Source: Yersinia enterocolitica (GTDB taxonomy: Bacteria > Pseudomonadota > Gammaproteobacteria > Enterobacterales > Enterobacteriaceae). From it: DNA of 64,000 bases. Positions 1 to 9,646 of this stretch are shown one piece after another (the first letter of the stretch is position 1; every line of letters begins with the position of its first letter). The notes below the pieces were generated by a model. That model did not search any database, had not been told where the DNA came from, and saw only the letters and a list, made by a program, of their open reading frames with translations. The position numbers and the translations under genes are program-made. The stretch is from assembly GCA_002082245.2 (NCBI GenBank), contig NBTC02000002.1, forward strand, positions 3,658,001 to 3,722,000. The letters are read 5' to 3'.

Positions 1-229
1 ACACCAGTCCGGCAGCAACATCCAGCACTGCGGCAATAACGCCACCATGCAAAATTCGTTGTGCAATATTGCCAACTAACTTGTCATTATTATCGAAAGC
101 AATCTCGGCGTAATCTTGCTCGAAACGGGTTAATCGCAGACCAAGCTCACGGTTAAATGGCATGTGATACACAAATACTTCGCCAATCATGCGGCGAGCA
201 TCCTCTAACGTTAAAGTTGTTACTGGCAT
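1..229 (-). CDS. yigI: YigI-like thioesterase, N-terminal part (cut by window edge)
   Basis: Reading the minus strand from the ATG at 229 gives 76 codons that run off the left edge with no stop. The peptide starts [19 protein letters not shown] and contains a G-N-I-x-Q-x-x-L-H-G-G-V pattern. That is the beginning of a hotdog-fold (PaaI/YigI type) acyl-CoA thioesterase, with the HGG segment before the central helix. In E. coli yigI lies directly upstream of pldA in the opposite direction, as here. The substrate cannot be told from this fragment. The identification rests on the HGG motif plus synteny. Confidence 0.75.
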   Translation of the reverse strand, partial: MPVTTLTLEDARRMIGEVFVYHMPFNRELGLRLTRFEQDYAEIAFDNNDKLVGNIAQRILHGGVIAAVLDVAAGLV

Positions 230-426
230 TTTTCCCTATTCTCTTCTTGGTTGCCGATAAGCAATCATAGTGTAAGTTAACGAATTGTTTATTTTATGCT
301 TCTGTTTTGTTGTTTTCCAGCCGTTAAGCCATAAATATAAACAACACTAATATCAGATAACATTTGTGTGTAGAATGAGCTGTTTTCATTACAAATAGAA
401 ATAATCCGTAAGGTGATGGGGGAATA

Positions 427-1305
427 ATGGGAAGATTTTGGCGGATACTGATAGCGCTGTTACTGGTGCCAACGTTGGCACAGGCAGAAGCTGCAACGGT
501 TGAGAAGATTCATGATGCACCTGAGGTGCGTGGTAGTATTATTGCGGCAATGTTGCAGGATCACGATAATCCGTTTCTGCTTTATCCATATGAAACAAAC
601 TATCTGTTATATACCTATACCAGTAATATCAATAAAGATGCTATCAGCTCTTATGATTGGGCTGAAAATGCCAAGAGGGATGAAGTTAAATTCCAACTGA
701 GTTTAGGTTTCCCTATTTGGCGTGGTATTGCCGGTGATAACTCATTACTGGGTGCTTCTTATACGCAACGTTCTTGGTGGCAGGCATCCAATAGTGATGA
801 GTCCTCGCCATTCCGCGAAACAAACTATGAACCGCAACTGTTCCTGGCATGGGCAACTGATTACGAGTTGGCGGGCTGGACTTTCCGTGAAGTAGAGTTT
901 GGTTATAACCACCAGTCTAACGGTAAAGCGGATCCAACCTCACGTAGCTGGGATCGTGTATACACCCGTGTGATGGCACAGCGTGGCAATTTAGAAATTG
1001 ACTTGAAGCCTTGGTATCGTCTGCCAGAAAGCGACGAGAAAGATGACAACCCGGATATCAATAAATACATGGGTTATTATCGTCTGAAAGTCGGTTATGC
1101 CTTGGGTGACAGTGTATTCAGCGTGGATGGCCATTATAACTGGAATACCGGTTACGGCGGCGCAGAAATGGGCTGGAGCTATCCTATCACCAAGCATGTT
1201 CGTTTCTATACCCAAGTGTTCAGTGGCTATGGTGAGTCAATGATTGACTATAACTTTAGGCAAACACGGGTGGGTGTGGGTATCATGTTAAACGATGTCC
1301 TTTAA
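427..1305 (+). CDS. pldA: Outer membrane phospholipase A (OMPLA)
   Basis: A 292-residue precursor (E. coli 289) with a signal peptide of about 20 residues ending A-Q-A. The rest alternates in the manner of a 12-strand outer membrane beta-barrel. OMPLA is a calcium-dependent dimer that hydrolyses acyl chains of phospholipids that have strayed into the outer leaflet. The catalytic His162 and Ser164 are present in Y-N-H-Q-S-N-G (His142/Ser144 of mature E. coli protein). The third triad residue, Asn in E. coli (S-W-N-R), is Asp176 here (S-W-D-R, codon 952-954). The start ATG follows a purine-rich GGTGATGGGGG region. recQ follows, and yigI is divergent. Family assignment is secure; the effect of Asp is inference. 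Confidence 0.96.
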   Translation: MGRFWRILIALLLVPTLAQAEAATVEKIHDAPEVRGSIIAAMLQDHDNPFLLYPYETNYLLYTYTSNINKDAISSYDWAENAKRDEVKFQLSLGFPIWRGIAGDNSLLGASYTQRSWWQASNSDESSPFRETNYEPQLFLAWATDYELAGWTFREVEFGYNHQSNGKADPTSRSWDRVYTRVMAQRGNLEIDLKPWYRLPESDEKDDNPDINKYMGYYRLKVGYALGDSVFSVDGHYNWNTGYGGAEMGWSYPITKHVRFYTQVFSGYGESMIDYNFRQTRVGVGIMLNDVL

Positions 1306-1333
1306 CGTCATCCGGCGTTAGAAAAGTTTCAGA

Positions 1334-1357
1334 CACAGGCCGGTTAACCGGCCTGTG
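1334..1357. repeat. Perfect 24-bp palindrome between pldA and recQ
   Basis: The half site CACAGGCCGGTT is followed immediately by its exact reverse complement. As RNA it could form a GC-rich hairpin ending pldA, but no T-run follows on the plus strand. As DNA it has the symmetry of a dimeric-protein site. It lies 29 bases after the pldA stop and 24 bases before the recQ start codon. I favour a transcription-slowing hairpin. Confidence 0.6.
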
Positions 1358-1381
1358 CAGATCTTATAGTTGGGGAAGAGT

Positions 1382-3214
1382 GTGTCGACCGCAGCAGTGA
1401 TAAATAGGGAATTACTGGCAGTGCAGGTATTGCGAGATACTTTCGGCTATCAGCAATTCCGGCCCGGACAACAGGAAATTATCAACGCCACCCTATCAGG
1501 GCAAGACTGTCTGGTAGTGATGCCTACCGGTGGTGGTAAGTCCTTGTGTTATCAGATTCCGGCACTGGTGACGGATGGGTTGACGCTGGTAGTCTCTCCG
1601 TTGATCTCGCTCATGAAGGATCAGGTCGACCAACTGCTGGCCTACGGCGTTGGTGCGGGGTGCTTAAACTCGTCGCAAACGCGTGAACAACAGTTAGCCG
1701 TGATGGACGGTTGCCGTAGCGGTCAGATTAAGCTGCTGTATATTGCTCCAGAACGCTTGGTCATGGAGAGTTTCCTCGATCAATTGTATCAGTGGCGGCC
1801 AGCTTTATTGGCGGTGGATGAGGCGCACTGTATTTCTCAATGGGGTCATGATTTCCGCCCGGAATATCGTGCTCTAGGCCAGTTAAAGCAACGTTTCCCT
1901 GATTTACCGGTTATTGCGCTCACTGCCACGGCGGATGACGCGACGCGGGGGGATATTGTTCGTCTGCTTAATCTGGATCAGCCACTGATTCAAGTCAGCA
2001 GTTTTGACCGCCCCAATATCCGTTACACCTTGGTAGAGAAGTTCAAACCGCTCGATCAATTATGGCGTTTTGTGCAAGACCAACGCGGCAAAAGTGGCAT
2101 TATCTATTGTAACAGCCGGGCAAAAGTGGAAGACACCACCGCCCGTTTGCAGAGCCGTGGCTTAAGTGTGGCGGCCTACCATGCCGGGCTGGATAACGAG
2201 CGTCGGGGACAGGTGCAGGAAGCATTCCAGCGCGATGATCTGCAAGTGGTGGTCGCGACCGTGGCCTTTGGTATGGGGATTAACAAACCCAACGTCCGCT
2301 TTGTGGTGCATTTTGATATCCCGCGCACTATCGAGTCTTATTATCAGGAAACCGGCCGTGCCGGGCGTGATGGCCTGCCTGCTGAAGCCATGTTGCTGTA
2401 CGATCCGGCGGATATGGCGTGGTTGCGTCGCTGTCTGGAAGAGAAACCAGCAGGGGCACAGCAAGATATTGAACGGCATAAATTAAATGCTATGGGCGCT
2501 TTTGCGGAGGCGCAGACTTGTCGTCGTCTGGTGCTGCTCAACTATTTTGGTGAGGGTAAACAGCAGTCGTGTGGTAACTGTGATATTTGCCTCGATCCGC
2601 CGAAGCGCTACGATGGGCTGGCTGATGCACAAAAAGCCCTCTCGTGTGTTTATCGTGTCGGACAGCGGTTTGGTCTGGGGTATATTGTCGAGGTGCTGCG
2701 CGGGGCGAATAACCAGCGTATCCGTGAAATGGGTCATGACAAGTTATCAGTGTATGGGATTGGCCGCGAACAAAGCCACGAACACTGGGTCAGTATATTG
2801 CGCCAGCTTATCCATCTCGGGTTGCTGAGCCAAAATATCGCAATGTTTTCAGCGTTACAACTGACTGAGGCCGCTCGCCCGATTCTGCGTGCTGAATTGC
2901 CGTTACAATTGGCAGTGCCGCGTATTCAGAGCCTGAAAGTGCGCAGTAGCGCTAATCAAAAATCTTATGGCGGCAATTATGATCGCAAGTTGTTCGCCAA
3001 ATTGCGCAAGTTGCGTAAATCTATCGCTGACGAAGGCAATATTCCGCCTTATGTGGTGTTTAACGATGCTACCTTGCTGGAGATGGCGGAACAGATGCCG
3101 ATTACTGCCAGCGAGCTGTTGAGCGTCAATGGTGTTGGGCAACGCAAACTGGAGCGTTTTGGCGCGCCGTTTATGGCGATGATCCGCGACCATGTAGACA
3201 ACAACGACGACTAA
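1382..3214 (+). CDS. recQ: ATP-dependent DNA helicase RecQ
   Basis: A 3'-5' DNA helicase of about 610 residues that initiates and edits recombination. Seen in order: Q-motif F-x-Y-x-x-F-R-P-G-Q near residue 20; Walker A P-T-G-G-G-K-S near 50; the DEAH box [19 protein letters not shown]-like motif T-A-T-A; motif [12 protein letters not shown]; zinc cysteines in A-Q-T-C and S-C-G-N-C-D-I-C; then winged-helix and a C-terminal HRDC domain. I chose GTG 1382 because GGGGAAG lies just upstream at a good distance. An in-frame TTG at 1370 would overlap that site. It follows pldA as in E. coli. Confidence 0.96.
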   Translation: MSTAAVINRELLAVQVLRDTFGYQQFRPGQQEIINATLSGQDCLVVMPTGGGKSLCYQIPALVTDGLTLVVSPLISLMKDQVDQLLAYGVGAGCLNSSQTREQQLAVMDGCRSGQIKLLYIAPERLVMESFLDQLYQWRPALLAVDEAHCISQWGHDFRPEYRALGQLKQRFPDLPVIALTATADDATRGDIVRLLNLDQPLIQVSSFDRPNIRYTLVEKFKPLDQLWRFVQDQRGKSGIIYCNSRAKVEDTTARLQSRGLSVAAYHAGLDNERRGQVQEAFQRDDLQVVVATVAFGMGINKPNVRFVVHFDIPRTIESYYQETGRAGRDGLPAEAMLLYDPADMAWLRRCLEEKPAGAQQDIERHKLNAMGAFAEAQTCRRLVLLNYFGEGKQQSCGNCDICLDPPKRYDGLADAQKALSCVYRVGQRFGLGYIVEVLRGANNQRIREMGHDKLSVYGIGREQSHEHWVSILRQLIHLGLLSQNIAMFSALQLTEAARPILRAELPLQLAVPRIQSLKVRSSANQKSYGGNYDRKLFAKLRKLRKSIADEGNIPPYVVFNDATLLEMAEQMPITASELLSVNGVGQRKLERFGAPFMAMIRDHVDNNDD

Positions 3215-3275
3215 CCGGTCGCCTTTCGCTAACGCCGCTGCGATTTTCGGTTCGCAGGGTATATGAGAATCTATC

Positions 3276-3896
3276 ATGTTGATGCTATTCCTTACCGTTG
3301 CGCTGGTCCATCTGGTTGCATTAATGAGCCCAGGGCCGGATTTCTTTTTTGTCTCGCAAACTGCAGCCAGCCGTTCGCGCCGTGAGGCGATGATGGGGGT
3401 GGTCGGGATCTCGCTGGGAATTGTTATCTGGGCTGGTGTGGCGCTGATGGGGTTGAACCTTATCTTGCAGAAAATGGCGTGGTTACATCAGATTATTATG
3501 GTCGGTGGTGGGCTATATCTGTGCTGGATGGGGTGGCAACTGCTGAAATCTGCCCGAGCCAAACGTCATGGTAGCGAGGGGGTGGTTCAAGTTGCATTAC
3601 CCGCCCGTGGTCGGACCTTCCTGCGCGGCTTCCTGACTAATCTGTCGAACCCGAAAGCCGTTATCTATTTCGGCAGTGTGTTCTCACTATTTGTTGGCGA
3701 TGACGTCAGTGCGGGTGCGCGCTGGGGCTTGTTTGTGCTGATTGTTGGTGAAACCTTCGTTTGGTTCACTATTGTCGCCTGCGTATTTGCCTTGCCGGTG
3801 ATGCGCCGTGGCTATCAGCGTTTATCAAAATGGATTGATGGACTGGCGGGGGTACTGTTTGCCGGTTTTGGTATCCATTTGATCTTATCGCGCTAA
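3276..3896 (+). CDS. rhtC: Threonine efflux protein, LysE family
   Basis: A 206-residue inner membrane protein with about six hydrophobic segments. It begins MLMLFLTVALVHLVALMSPG and continues P-D-F-F-F-V, the start typical of the RhtB/LysE exporter family. The L-T-N-L-S-N-P-K-A segment in the middle is the conserved family loop. The sequence closely matches what I recall of E. coli RhtC, which exports threonine (and homoserine) using the proton gradient. It follows recQ with 61 bases between and faces rhtB tail to tail across a shared hairpin, as in E. coli. Confidence 0.93.
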   Translation: MLMLFLTVALVHLVALMSPGPDFFFVSQTAASRSRREAMMGVVGISLGIVIWAGVALMGLNLILQKMAWLHQIIMVGGGLYLCWMGWQLLKSARAKRHGSEGVVQVALPARGRTFLRGFLTNLSNPKAVIYFGSVFSLFVGDDVSAGARWGLFVLIVGETFVWFTIVACVFALPVMRRGYQRLSKWIDGLAGVLFAGFGIHLILSR

Positions 3897-3903
3897 TTAA
3901 TGC

Positions 3904-3930
3904 CCCAACTGGCAGATGATGCCGGTTGGG
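3904..3930. terminator. Bidirectional hairpin between rhtC and rhtB
   Basis: CCCAACTGGCA pairs with TGCCGGTTGGG (11 bp, one G-T pair) around a five-base loop. It sits between the converging stop codons of rhtC and rhtB. T-runs are weak on both sides, so termination is inferred from position and stability. Confidence 0.7.
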
Positions 3931-3952
3931 TAATCATTTGTTTGAATTAGCA

Positions 3953-4573
3953 TTACACTTTTCTGGCGGTTGCCAATAACGCGCCTACCAGCATAAATAA
4001 GCCACCAAATATCCGGTTCAGTAATTTCATTTGTTGTGGTGATTTAATCCAGCCAGCAATTCGGGTAGCGAGGGTGGCGTAACCAATCATCACAATAATA
4101 TCAACCACCACGCTGGTGGTGCCGAGAATCAGATATTGCGCCACTTGCGGTTGGTGTGGCAGCACAAATTGTGGGAATAATGCCGCTAGAAAAACGATGC
4201 TTTTTGGGTTGGTAAGGTTAACAAACACCGCGCGTTTAAACAGTTTTCGCCGCGGCATACTGTTGGCTAGCGCATGCAGATCCAGCGCACCGGCAGCGCG
4301 CCATTGCTGAATCCCAAGCCAGATTAAGTAAGCCGCACCAAGCCATTTTAGTATTTCAAATGCCAGCAAGGATTGTGAAATCAGTGCACCCAACCCCACG
4401 CCAACTAATACAATGTGCACGGCTAATCCCAATTGCAGCCCGCAAATTGAGGCCACAACCCCGCGCGTACCGTGGCTGATGGCGGTGCTCATGGTGTTAA
4501 TGGCCCCAGAACCAGGGGACAGGCTGAGGATCAATGTGGTCAGTAGATAGGTTAACCACCAGTCTAAGGTCAT
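3953..4573 (-). CDS. rhtB: Homoserine/homoserine lactone efflux protein, LysE family
   Basis: A 206-residue inner membrane exporter starting M-T-L-D-W-W with the [10 protein letters not shown] signature after the first membrane segment. The conserved [12 protein letters not shown] loop is in the middle. It matches E. coli RhtB, which exports homoserine and its lactone. I start at ATG 4573, eight bases after AGGGAG. A TTG two codons upstream lies too close to that site. It diverges from pldB over a 178-base gap that must hold both promoters. Confidence 0.93.
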   Translation of the reverse strand: MTLDWWLTYLLTTLILSLSPGSGAINTMSTAISHGTRGVVASICGLQLGLAVHIVLVGVGLGALISQSLLAFEILKWLGAAYLIWLGIQQWRAAGALDLHALANSMPRRKLFKRAVFVNLTNPKSIVFLAALFPQFVLPHQPQVAQYLILGTTSVVVDIIVMIGYATLATRIAGWIKSPQQMKLLNRIFGGLFMLVGALLATARKV

Positions 4574-4751
4574 CGGCAAAGCTCCCTGAATGCATAAATT
4601 TATGCCACAATACTCTATTGCTAATAGTTGTGCTATGGCTCACAGAACGACTGGGTTTACCAGAATATCAGGTGTATTGAACATTGAGCAATTCCGGTCA
4701 AAGGATGTCATCAGTCATGATTTACAAGGTCATGCTATATCGAGCCACGCT

Positions 4752-5780
4752 ATGCCGTTAGACAATAGCTGGTTAACGCGTGAAGAGCAGTTTGCTGCTT
4801 TTGTTAACGGGCCGCTGTTAGATTTTTGGCAACAGCGAGATGAGGATGAGTTTATCGGCGTCGATGATATTCCGATTCGCTATGTCCGCTTTCGTGCACC
4901 ACAACACACTCGAGTGGTGGTGGTGGTGCCCGGTCGCATTGAAAGTTACGTTAAATATCCTGAAGTGGCTTATGATCTGTTTCAGCAAGGCTATGATGTG
5001 ATAGTGCTGGATCATCGTGGGCAAGGGCGGTCGGGTCGCTTGCTTGAGGATGGTAACCGTGGTCATGTGATTAAGTTTGATGATTATATTGAGGATTTTG
5101 CGCAGTTAGTGCAGCGCGAAATAACTGATAGCCATTATCAGCAGCGATTTGCCCTGGCTCATTCAATGGGGGGTGCAATTCTAACGCGTTTTCTGGCCAG
5201 AGAACCGGATGTGTTTAATGCGGTAGCATTATGTGCTCCGATGTTTGGTATCCACTTACCGATGCCCGGCTGGCTGGCTCACCGCATTGTCGACTGGGCC
5301 GAAAGGCATCAAACGCTGCGCGACTATTATGCTATTGGTACCGGCCAGTGGCGGCCACTGCCCTATCTGGTCAATGTGTTAACCCATAGCCGTGAGCGAT
5401 ATCGCCGCTATTTACGCCAATATGCGGATACACCGGAAATACGTCTTGGTGGGCCAACCTATCATTGGATCCGAGAAAGTCTGCTGGTGGGTGAGCAAAT
5501 TATCGCGCAAGCAGAAAAGATAACCACGCCGGTTCTATTATTACAAGCCAGTGAGGATCGGGTAGTACATAACCCGGCTCATGATGCTTTTTCTCAGGCA
5601 ATGACTTTGGCAGGACACCCTTGCGAAGGGGGACAACCTAAGAGAGTTCAAGGTGCACGCCATGAGATCCTGTTCGAGCGGGACCAGCTTCGTGCCGAGG
5701 CGCTGAGCGCCATATTGCGCTTTTTCGCGCAACATCAATCATCAGTCGGCCATTATGGCTCCGACGCCACCAGAGGTTAG
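4752..5780 (+). CDS. pldB: Lysophospholipase L2
   Basis: An alpha/beta hydrolase on the inner membrane that deacylates lysophospholipids. Seen: oxyanion region V-V-P-G-R-I-E-S-Y-V-K-Y, H-R-G-Q-G-R-S-G-R, nucleophile elbow A-H-S-M-G-G-A, acid residue near S-E-D-R-V, and the final His in A-R-H-E-I-L-F-E. The open frame runs upstream to 4590. I start at ATG 4752 because it gives 342 residues, close to the 340 of E. coli, and the upstream residues do not resemble the family. No strong ribosome site marks that start, so it is uncertain. yigL follows after 11 bases, so the two are probably cotranscribed. Confidence 0.9.
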   Translation: MPLDNSWLTREEQFAAFVNGPLLDFWQQRDEDEFIGVDDIPIRYVRFRAPQHTRVVVVVPGRIESYVKYPEVAYDLFQQGYDVIVLDHRGQGRSGRLLEDGNRGHVIKFDDYIEDFAQLVQREITDSHYQQRFALAHSMGGAILTRFLAREPDVFNAVALCAPMFGIHLPMPGWLAHRIVDWAERHQTLRDYYAIGTGQWRPLPYLVNVLTHSRERYRRYLRQYADTPEIRLGGPTYHWIRESLLVGEQIIAQAEKITTPVLLLQASEDRVVHNPAHDAFSQAMTLAGHPCEGGQPKRVQGARHEILFERDQLRAEALSAILRFFAQHQSSVGHYGSDATRG

Positions 5781-5791
5781 AACATACCGCT

Positions 5792-6601
5792 ATGTATCAT
5801 GTTGTTGCTTCCGATTTAGATGGCACCCTGCTATCACCTGATCATCTTTTAACGCCATATACTAAAGAAACACTCAAGTTGCTGACGCAGCGCGACGTGC
5901 ATTTTGTGTTTGCCACTGGTCGCCATCATATCGATGTGGCACAAATCCGCGATAGCTTGGAAATCAGTGCCTTCATGATTACCTCCAACGGCGCACGGGT
6001 GCACAACACGGCGGGAGAGCTGATTTTTAGTCATAACCTTGATGCAGATATTGCGCGTGATTTGTACAATATTGAGCACAATAACCCGGATATCCTGACC
6101 AACGTCTACCTGAACGACGAATGGTTTATGAACCGTGAAAGCCCGGCACAGAAAGAATTTTTCCGTGAGTCGGTATTTAATTATCAGGTATTTGAACCTG
6201 CATTACTGCCAACCGATGGTGTGTGTAAGGTTTACTTCACCTGTGAAGATCATGACAAGTTGTTGATTTTAGAAGAAGCCATCAATGCACGTTGGGGCGA
6301 TCGAGTTAATGTCAGTTTTTCTTTCCCAACCTGTCTGGAAGTGATGGGCGGCGGTGTCTCTAAGGGGCATGCGCTTGATCAAGTTGCCAAAATTATCGGT
6401 TATTCACTGAAAGAATGTATCGCTTTTGGTGATGGTATGAATGACCTGGAAATGCTGTCGATGTCTGGCAAAGGCTGCATCATGCGTGATGCGCATCAAC
6501 GGCTAAAAGACATGTTACCGAATCTGGAAGTGATAGGTTCAAACGCCGATGATGCAGTACCACACTATTTGCGTAAGATGTTTTTAGGAACAGATAACTA
6601 A
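5792..6601 (+). CDS. yigL: HAD-superfamily phosphatase YigL (sugar phosphate / pyridoxal phosphate)
   Basis: A 269-residue Cof-type (IIB) haloacid dehalogenase hydrolase. Motif I is A-S-D-L-D-G-T-L-L at the N terminus with the nucleophilic Asp. Motif II is V-F-A-T-G-R, the Lys is in V-S-K-G-H-A-L, and motif III is F-G-D-G-M-N-D-L-E-M-L. The cap domain lies between. In E. coli YigL dephosphorylates sugar phosphates and pyridoxal 5'-phosphate. It is 11 bases downstream of pldB and ends at a hairpin shared with glpQ. In E. coli the next gene is yigM, which here is about 38 kb away. Confidence 0.94.
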   Translation: MYHVVASDLDGTLLSPDHLLTPYTKETLKLLTQRDVHFVFATGRHHIDVAQIRDSLEISAFMITSNGARVHNTAGELIFSHNLDADIARDLYNIEHNNPDILTNVYLNDEWFMNRESPAQKEFFRESVFNYQVFEPALLPTDGVCKVYFTCEDHDKLLILEEAINARWGDRVNVSFSFPTCLEVMGGGVSKGHALDQVAKIIGYSLKECIAFGDGMNDLEMLSMSGKGCIMRDAHQRLKDMLPNLEVIGSNADDAVPHYLRKMFLGTDN

Positions 6602-6642
6602 CTGATTTAACGAAGTAAATTAAACTTTTCGTAAACGAAAAA

Positions 6643-6669
6643 GTGGCGCATTAAACATAATTGCGCCAC
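6643..6669. terminator. Hairpin between converging yigL and glpQ
   Basis: GTGGCGCA pairs with TGCGCCAC (8 bp) around an A-rich loop. It lies between the stops of yigL and glpQ and can act on both strands. Confidence 0.7.
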
Positions 6670-6699
6670 TGGTTTATTCCGTTATCTCAGAGCATCAAC

Positions 6700-7812
6700 T
6701 TACTGGTGTTGCCCCTGTTTTTGCAGGAACTGCACACCTTGATCCGGGAAGTCAGTAAACACCCCGTCAACCTGCGCTTGATTGTAGATAATATCGAATA
6801 GCTGATTGACGTTAGTCGCGTATTTCGGCAGCTTATCCGCACGGATGGTGTACGGGTGAACCATCATATTGTTGGCATGCGCATCTTTGACCATATTGGT
6901 CAGCTTGATGTTATTCGGCGTAGAGGTTTCAACCACCAGCATATGGTAGTCAGGGCCGATGCCATCGGCATACTGTGCTACTTGCTTCATCGCTCCTGGC
7001 TTGAACATCCAGTCGTAACTGTAATTGACCCATTTGCCATCAGGTTTCTGTTCGTAGGTTTCATTCCAGTCGGTATAAGCCACCAGTTGGACCAGTTTCA
7101 GGTCCATACCCATCTTCGGTTCCAGCTCGTTTTTGATGCGTTTTAATTCATTGGCATCAAAGCATTGCAGATAAACTTTATCGCCCTTGGTGGTGTAACC
7201 GTACTGTTTCAGTACTTCCAACACCTTGGTTGAGATGTCTTTCCCTTCTTGTTTATGGAACCACGGTGCTTTTATTTCTGGGTAAATCCCAACGTTTTTA
7301 CCGGTCGAATGATTCAAACCTTGAACAAATTCAATCTCTTCCTGGAAGGTATGTACACGGAAGTCAGATTTGCCCATCGGGAAACGGCCCGGATAGCTCT
7401 GCACTTTCTTACCGTCTTTATCAATATCAAAGCCTTCGGTAAATTTCAGTGATTTAATTTCTGGTAGCGTAAAATCAATGGCGTAATAGCGGCCATCTTT
7501 GCGTGCGCGATCGGGGAAGCGCTCAGCCACATCGGTCACGCGATCCAGATAATGGTCGTGCAGAACCACCAACTCATTATCTTTGGTCATCACCAAATCT
7601 TGTTCAAGATAATCCGCACCTTGTGCGTAGGCCATGGCTTTAGCGGGCAGTGAATGCTCCGGCAGATAACCACTGGCACCACGATGTGCGATGACAACTT
7701 TGCTTGCCGACGGTTTGGTGACTACTGATGACTGCTCGGTGGCCTGAGCCATACCGGTAACTGAGGATGCCAGAATAATACTCGCCAACAGGGTTTTGAT
7801 GTGGGTTTGCAT
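6700..7812 (-). CDS. glpQ: Periplasmic glycerophosphodiester phosphodiesterase
   Basis: A 370-residue secreted enzyme that cuts glycerophosphodiesters into glycerol 3-phosphate and an alcohol in the periplasm. It has an Ala-rich signal peptide of about 25 residues ending A-Q-A. The GDPD catalytic pattern follows: H-R-G-A-S-G-Y-L-P-E-H-S near residue 45, Y-L-E-Q-D-L-V, and L-H-D-H-Y-L-D. Start chosen at ATG 7812, nine bases after GGAGC; an upstream in-frame ATG at 7833 lacks a better site. It is downstream of glpT, which imports the product, and separated from it by a leaky-looking terminator. Confidence 0.95.
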   Translation of the reverse strand: MQTHIKTLLASIILASSVTGMAQATEQSSVVTKPSASKVVIAHRGASGYLPEHSLPAKAMAYAQGADYLEQDLVMTKDNELVVLHDHYLDRVTDVAERFPDRARKDGRYYAIDFTLPEIKSLKFTEGFDIDKDGKKVQSYPGRFPMGKSDFRVHTFQEEIEFVQGLNHSTGKNVGIYPEIKAPWFHKQEGKDISTKVLEVLKQYGYTTKGDKVYLQCFDANELKRIKNELEPKMGMDLKLVQLVAYTDWNETYEQKPDGKWVNYSYDWMFKPGAMKQVAQYADGIGPDYHMLVVETSTPNNIKLTNMVKDAHANNMMVHPYTIRADKLPKYATNVNQLFDIIYNQAQVDGVFTDFPDQGVQFLQKQGQHQ

Positions 7813-7844
7813 TGATAGTGCTCCATTTATCAATCTCAGGGTAT

Positions 7845-7889
7845 GAAAAAGGCTATGTCGCTATAAATCCATCAATAACGACACAGCCT
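7845..7889 (-). terminator. glpT-glpQ intergenic terminator/attenuator
   Basis: On the minus strand AGGCTGTGTCG pairs with CGACATAGCCT (10 of 11) and is followed directly by TTTTT. It sits after glpT and before glpQ, so it probably lowers glpQ expression relative to glpT. Confidence 0.65.
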
Positions 7890-7911
7890 GAAAAAACGTA
7901 ACTAGATGAAC

Positions 7912-9267
7912 TTATAAGCCCTGTTTTCTAGCCAGCTCTGCGTGATGCTTTTTCTCACTAAACATCACAACGATCAGTAACAGAACAGCCAAGATACTGC
8001 CGCCGATCATGACCATAAAGCCGCCGTCCCAACCGAAGTAGTCCACGGTATAACCGACGATGGCACTCGCTGCTACCGAGCCGCCCAGATAACCGAACAA
8101 GCCGGTGAAGCCCGCTGCGGTCCCTGCTGCTTTTTTCGGTGCTAATTCAAGCGCATGTAAGCCAATCAACATTACCGGGCCATAGATCAGGAAGCCGATG
8201 GTGATCATACAGGCCATATCGATACCTGGGTTACCGACCGGGTTCAGCCAGTAAATGATGGTAGCGATAGTCACCAGAGTCATAAAGAACACACCGGTGG
8301 CCCCGCGGTTACCTCTAAACACTTTGTCGGACATCCAACCGCACAACAGCGTCCCTGGAATACCAGCGTATTCATACAGGAAATAAGCCCATGAGGATTT
8401 ATCCAGTGCGAAGTGTTTCACTTCTTTCAGGTAGGTCGGTGACCAGTCGAGGATGCCGTAACGCAGTAAATAAACAAAAACGTTAGCAATCGCGATGTAC
8501 CACAACAGTTTGTTGGGCAATATGTATTGCATGAAGATCTGTTTAGCTGTCAGTTCTTCTTCTGCTTCTTCACTGTAGTCATCTGGATAGTCGTTTTTGT
8601 ACTCTTCAATCGGCGGCAAGCCCACGGATTGAGGGGTATCACGCATCAGACCAAAGACAATCAATGCCACCAGAATGGCACCAAAAGCAGGCATGTAGAG
8701 TGCGGCTTTCCAGTCGTTAAACCACGCCATCCCCAGCAGGAACAGTAATGGTGGTAAGCCACCACCGACGTTATGGGCGCAGTTCCAGACTGACACGATA
8801 CTGCCGCGTTCCTTCTTCGACCACCAGTGCACCATAGTACGGCCACATGGCGGCCAACCCATACCCTGGAACCAGCCACATAAGAACAGCAGCACGAACA
8901 TCACGGCGATACTAGATGTTGCCCAAGGCACAAAGCCCATAAACAGCATCACGGCGGCGGCGAGAATCAAACCGGCAGAGAGGAATATCCGTGGGTTAGA
9001 CCGGTCAGAAACCGAACCCATGATGAATTTTGAGAAACCGTAGGCAATAGAAATACCCGATAACGCGAAGCCCAGATCCCCGCGAGAGAACCCTTGTTCG
9101 ATCAAATACGGCATGGCGAGAGTAAAGTTTTTACGCACCAGATAGTAGGCGGCGTAACCGAAAAAGATGCCCATAAAGATTTGCCAGCGTAGGCGGCGGT
9201 AGGTGGGATCAATCTGTTCTGCTGGAAGCCGGGCCTGATGCGGCGCGGGCTTAAAAATACTCAACAT
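7912..9267 (-). CDS. glpT: Glycerol-3-phosphate/phosphate antiporter
   Basis: A 451-residue major facilitator protein with 12 predicted membrane segments that exchanges external glycerol 3-phosphate for internal phosphate. Substrate-site residues of E. coli GlpT are recognisable: Arg in Y-Y-L-V-R-K-N-F (Arg45), His in [10 protein letters not shown] (His165), and Arg in [11 protein letters not shown] (Arg269). The cytoplasmic loop between the two halves is acidic (E-E-A-E-E-E). It is the first gene of glpTQ, transcribed away from glpABC. Confidence 0.97.
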   Translation of the reverse strand: MLSIFKPAPHQARLPAEQIDPTYRRLRWQIFMGIFFGYAAYYLVRKNFTLAMPYLIEQGFSRGDLGFALSGISIAYGFSKFIMGSVSDRSNPRIFLSAGLILAAAVMLFMGFVPWATSSIAVMFVLLFLCGWFQGMGWPPCGRTMVHWWSKKERGSIVSVWNCAHNVGGGLPPLLFLLGMAWFNDWKAALYMPAFGAILVALIVFGLMRDTPQSVGLPPIEEYKNDYPDDYSEEAEEELTAKQIFMQYILPNKLLWYIAIANVFVYLLRYGILDWSPTYLKEVKHFALDKSSWAYFLYEYAGIPGTLLCGWMSDKVFRGNRGATGVFFMTLVTIATIIYWLNPVGNPGIDMACMITIGFLIYGPVMLIGLHALELAPKKAAGTAAGFTGLFGYLGGSVAASAIVGYTVDYFGWDGGFMVMIGGSILAVLLLIVVMFSEKKHHAELARKQGL

Positions 9268-9354
9268 GAGTGCCTCCGATGGCTTTTTTGTAGTTTTTGA
9301 CCCCGGTATAGCCTGGTATCTACCCGGTAGTTAAACGGCTAACTTGCTGTCGTT

Positions 9355-9374
9355 TATGTTCCATAACGAGCGCC
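9355..9374. promoter_or_regulatory. Candidate GlpR operator near glpT
   Basis: TATGTTC-CATAACGAGC matches the remembered GlpR consensus (WATGTTCG-WTWW-CGAACATW) at about 15 of 20 positions. The left half and the central CGA are well kept; the right end is degenerate. It is about 90 bases upstream of the glpT start. Confidence 0.45.
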
Positions 9375-9494
9375 ATGCTAGATAAATTCGCATAACTTAT
9401 CTGTGAGTGATGGCTCATTTGTTACAGTTATATGAAAGCGGCGGCAATTTTGAGCGATTGGTTAACATTTTGAAACCCACAATGACAAATTACC

Positions 9495-9510
9495 TGTGAC
9501 TTTGATCACA
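9495..9510. promoter_or_regulatory. CRP-cAMP binding site, glp operons
   Basis: TGTGACTTTGATCACA is a perfect TGTGA-N6-TCACA palindrome. It lies about 140 bases before glpA and 228 before glpT, a usual place for activation of the glpTQ/glpACB pair by catabolite control. Confidence 0.8.
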
Positions 9511-9646
9511 ATCATGGTTTTTAAACACCACATTGCTTTCGTTTTTCGTTCGTTTTTGTTCCTTATCAAACAATAACCTTAAAGATTGTGGCTCAATAGA
9601 CGCATAATTAGCCGCCAGGCGGCTGTCTGATAATGTGGGGTCCTTC

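Larger units (their letters stand above)
9268..9646. promoter_or_regulatory. glpTQ-glpABC divergent control region
   Basis: This 379-base gap serves both operons. It holds a full CRP palindrome (9495-9510), a GlpR-like operator (9355-9374), and a T-rich stretch at 9538-9560 where TTCGTTTTT occurs twice; the second may overlap another weak GlpR-type half site. A weaker TGTGA half site lies at 9402-9406. In E. coli this region is controlled by CRP, GlpR, FNR and ArcA. I could not place FNR or ArcA sites with confidence. Confidence 0.7.

Noticed and set aside
4590..4751. Upstream in-frame extension of pldB giving a 396-residue protein
   Set aside because: The extra 54 residues do not look like the family or like a signal peptide, and ATG 4752 gives almost exactly the E. 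coli length.
9402..9417. Second CRP site, TGTGA with GCTCA
   Set aside because: Only three of five bases in the second half match.
9538..9562. A second GlpR operator in the T-rich TTCGTTTTT repeats before glpA
   Set aside because: Only one half (GTTCG) fits; the other half is poor, so it is mentioned only as a possibility.
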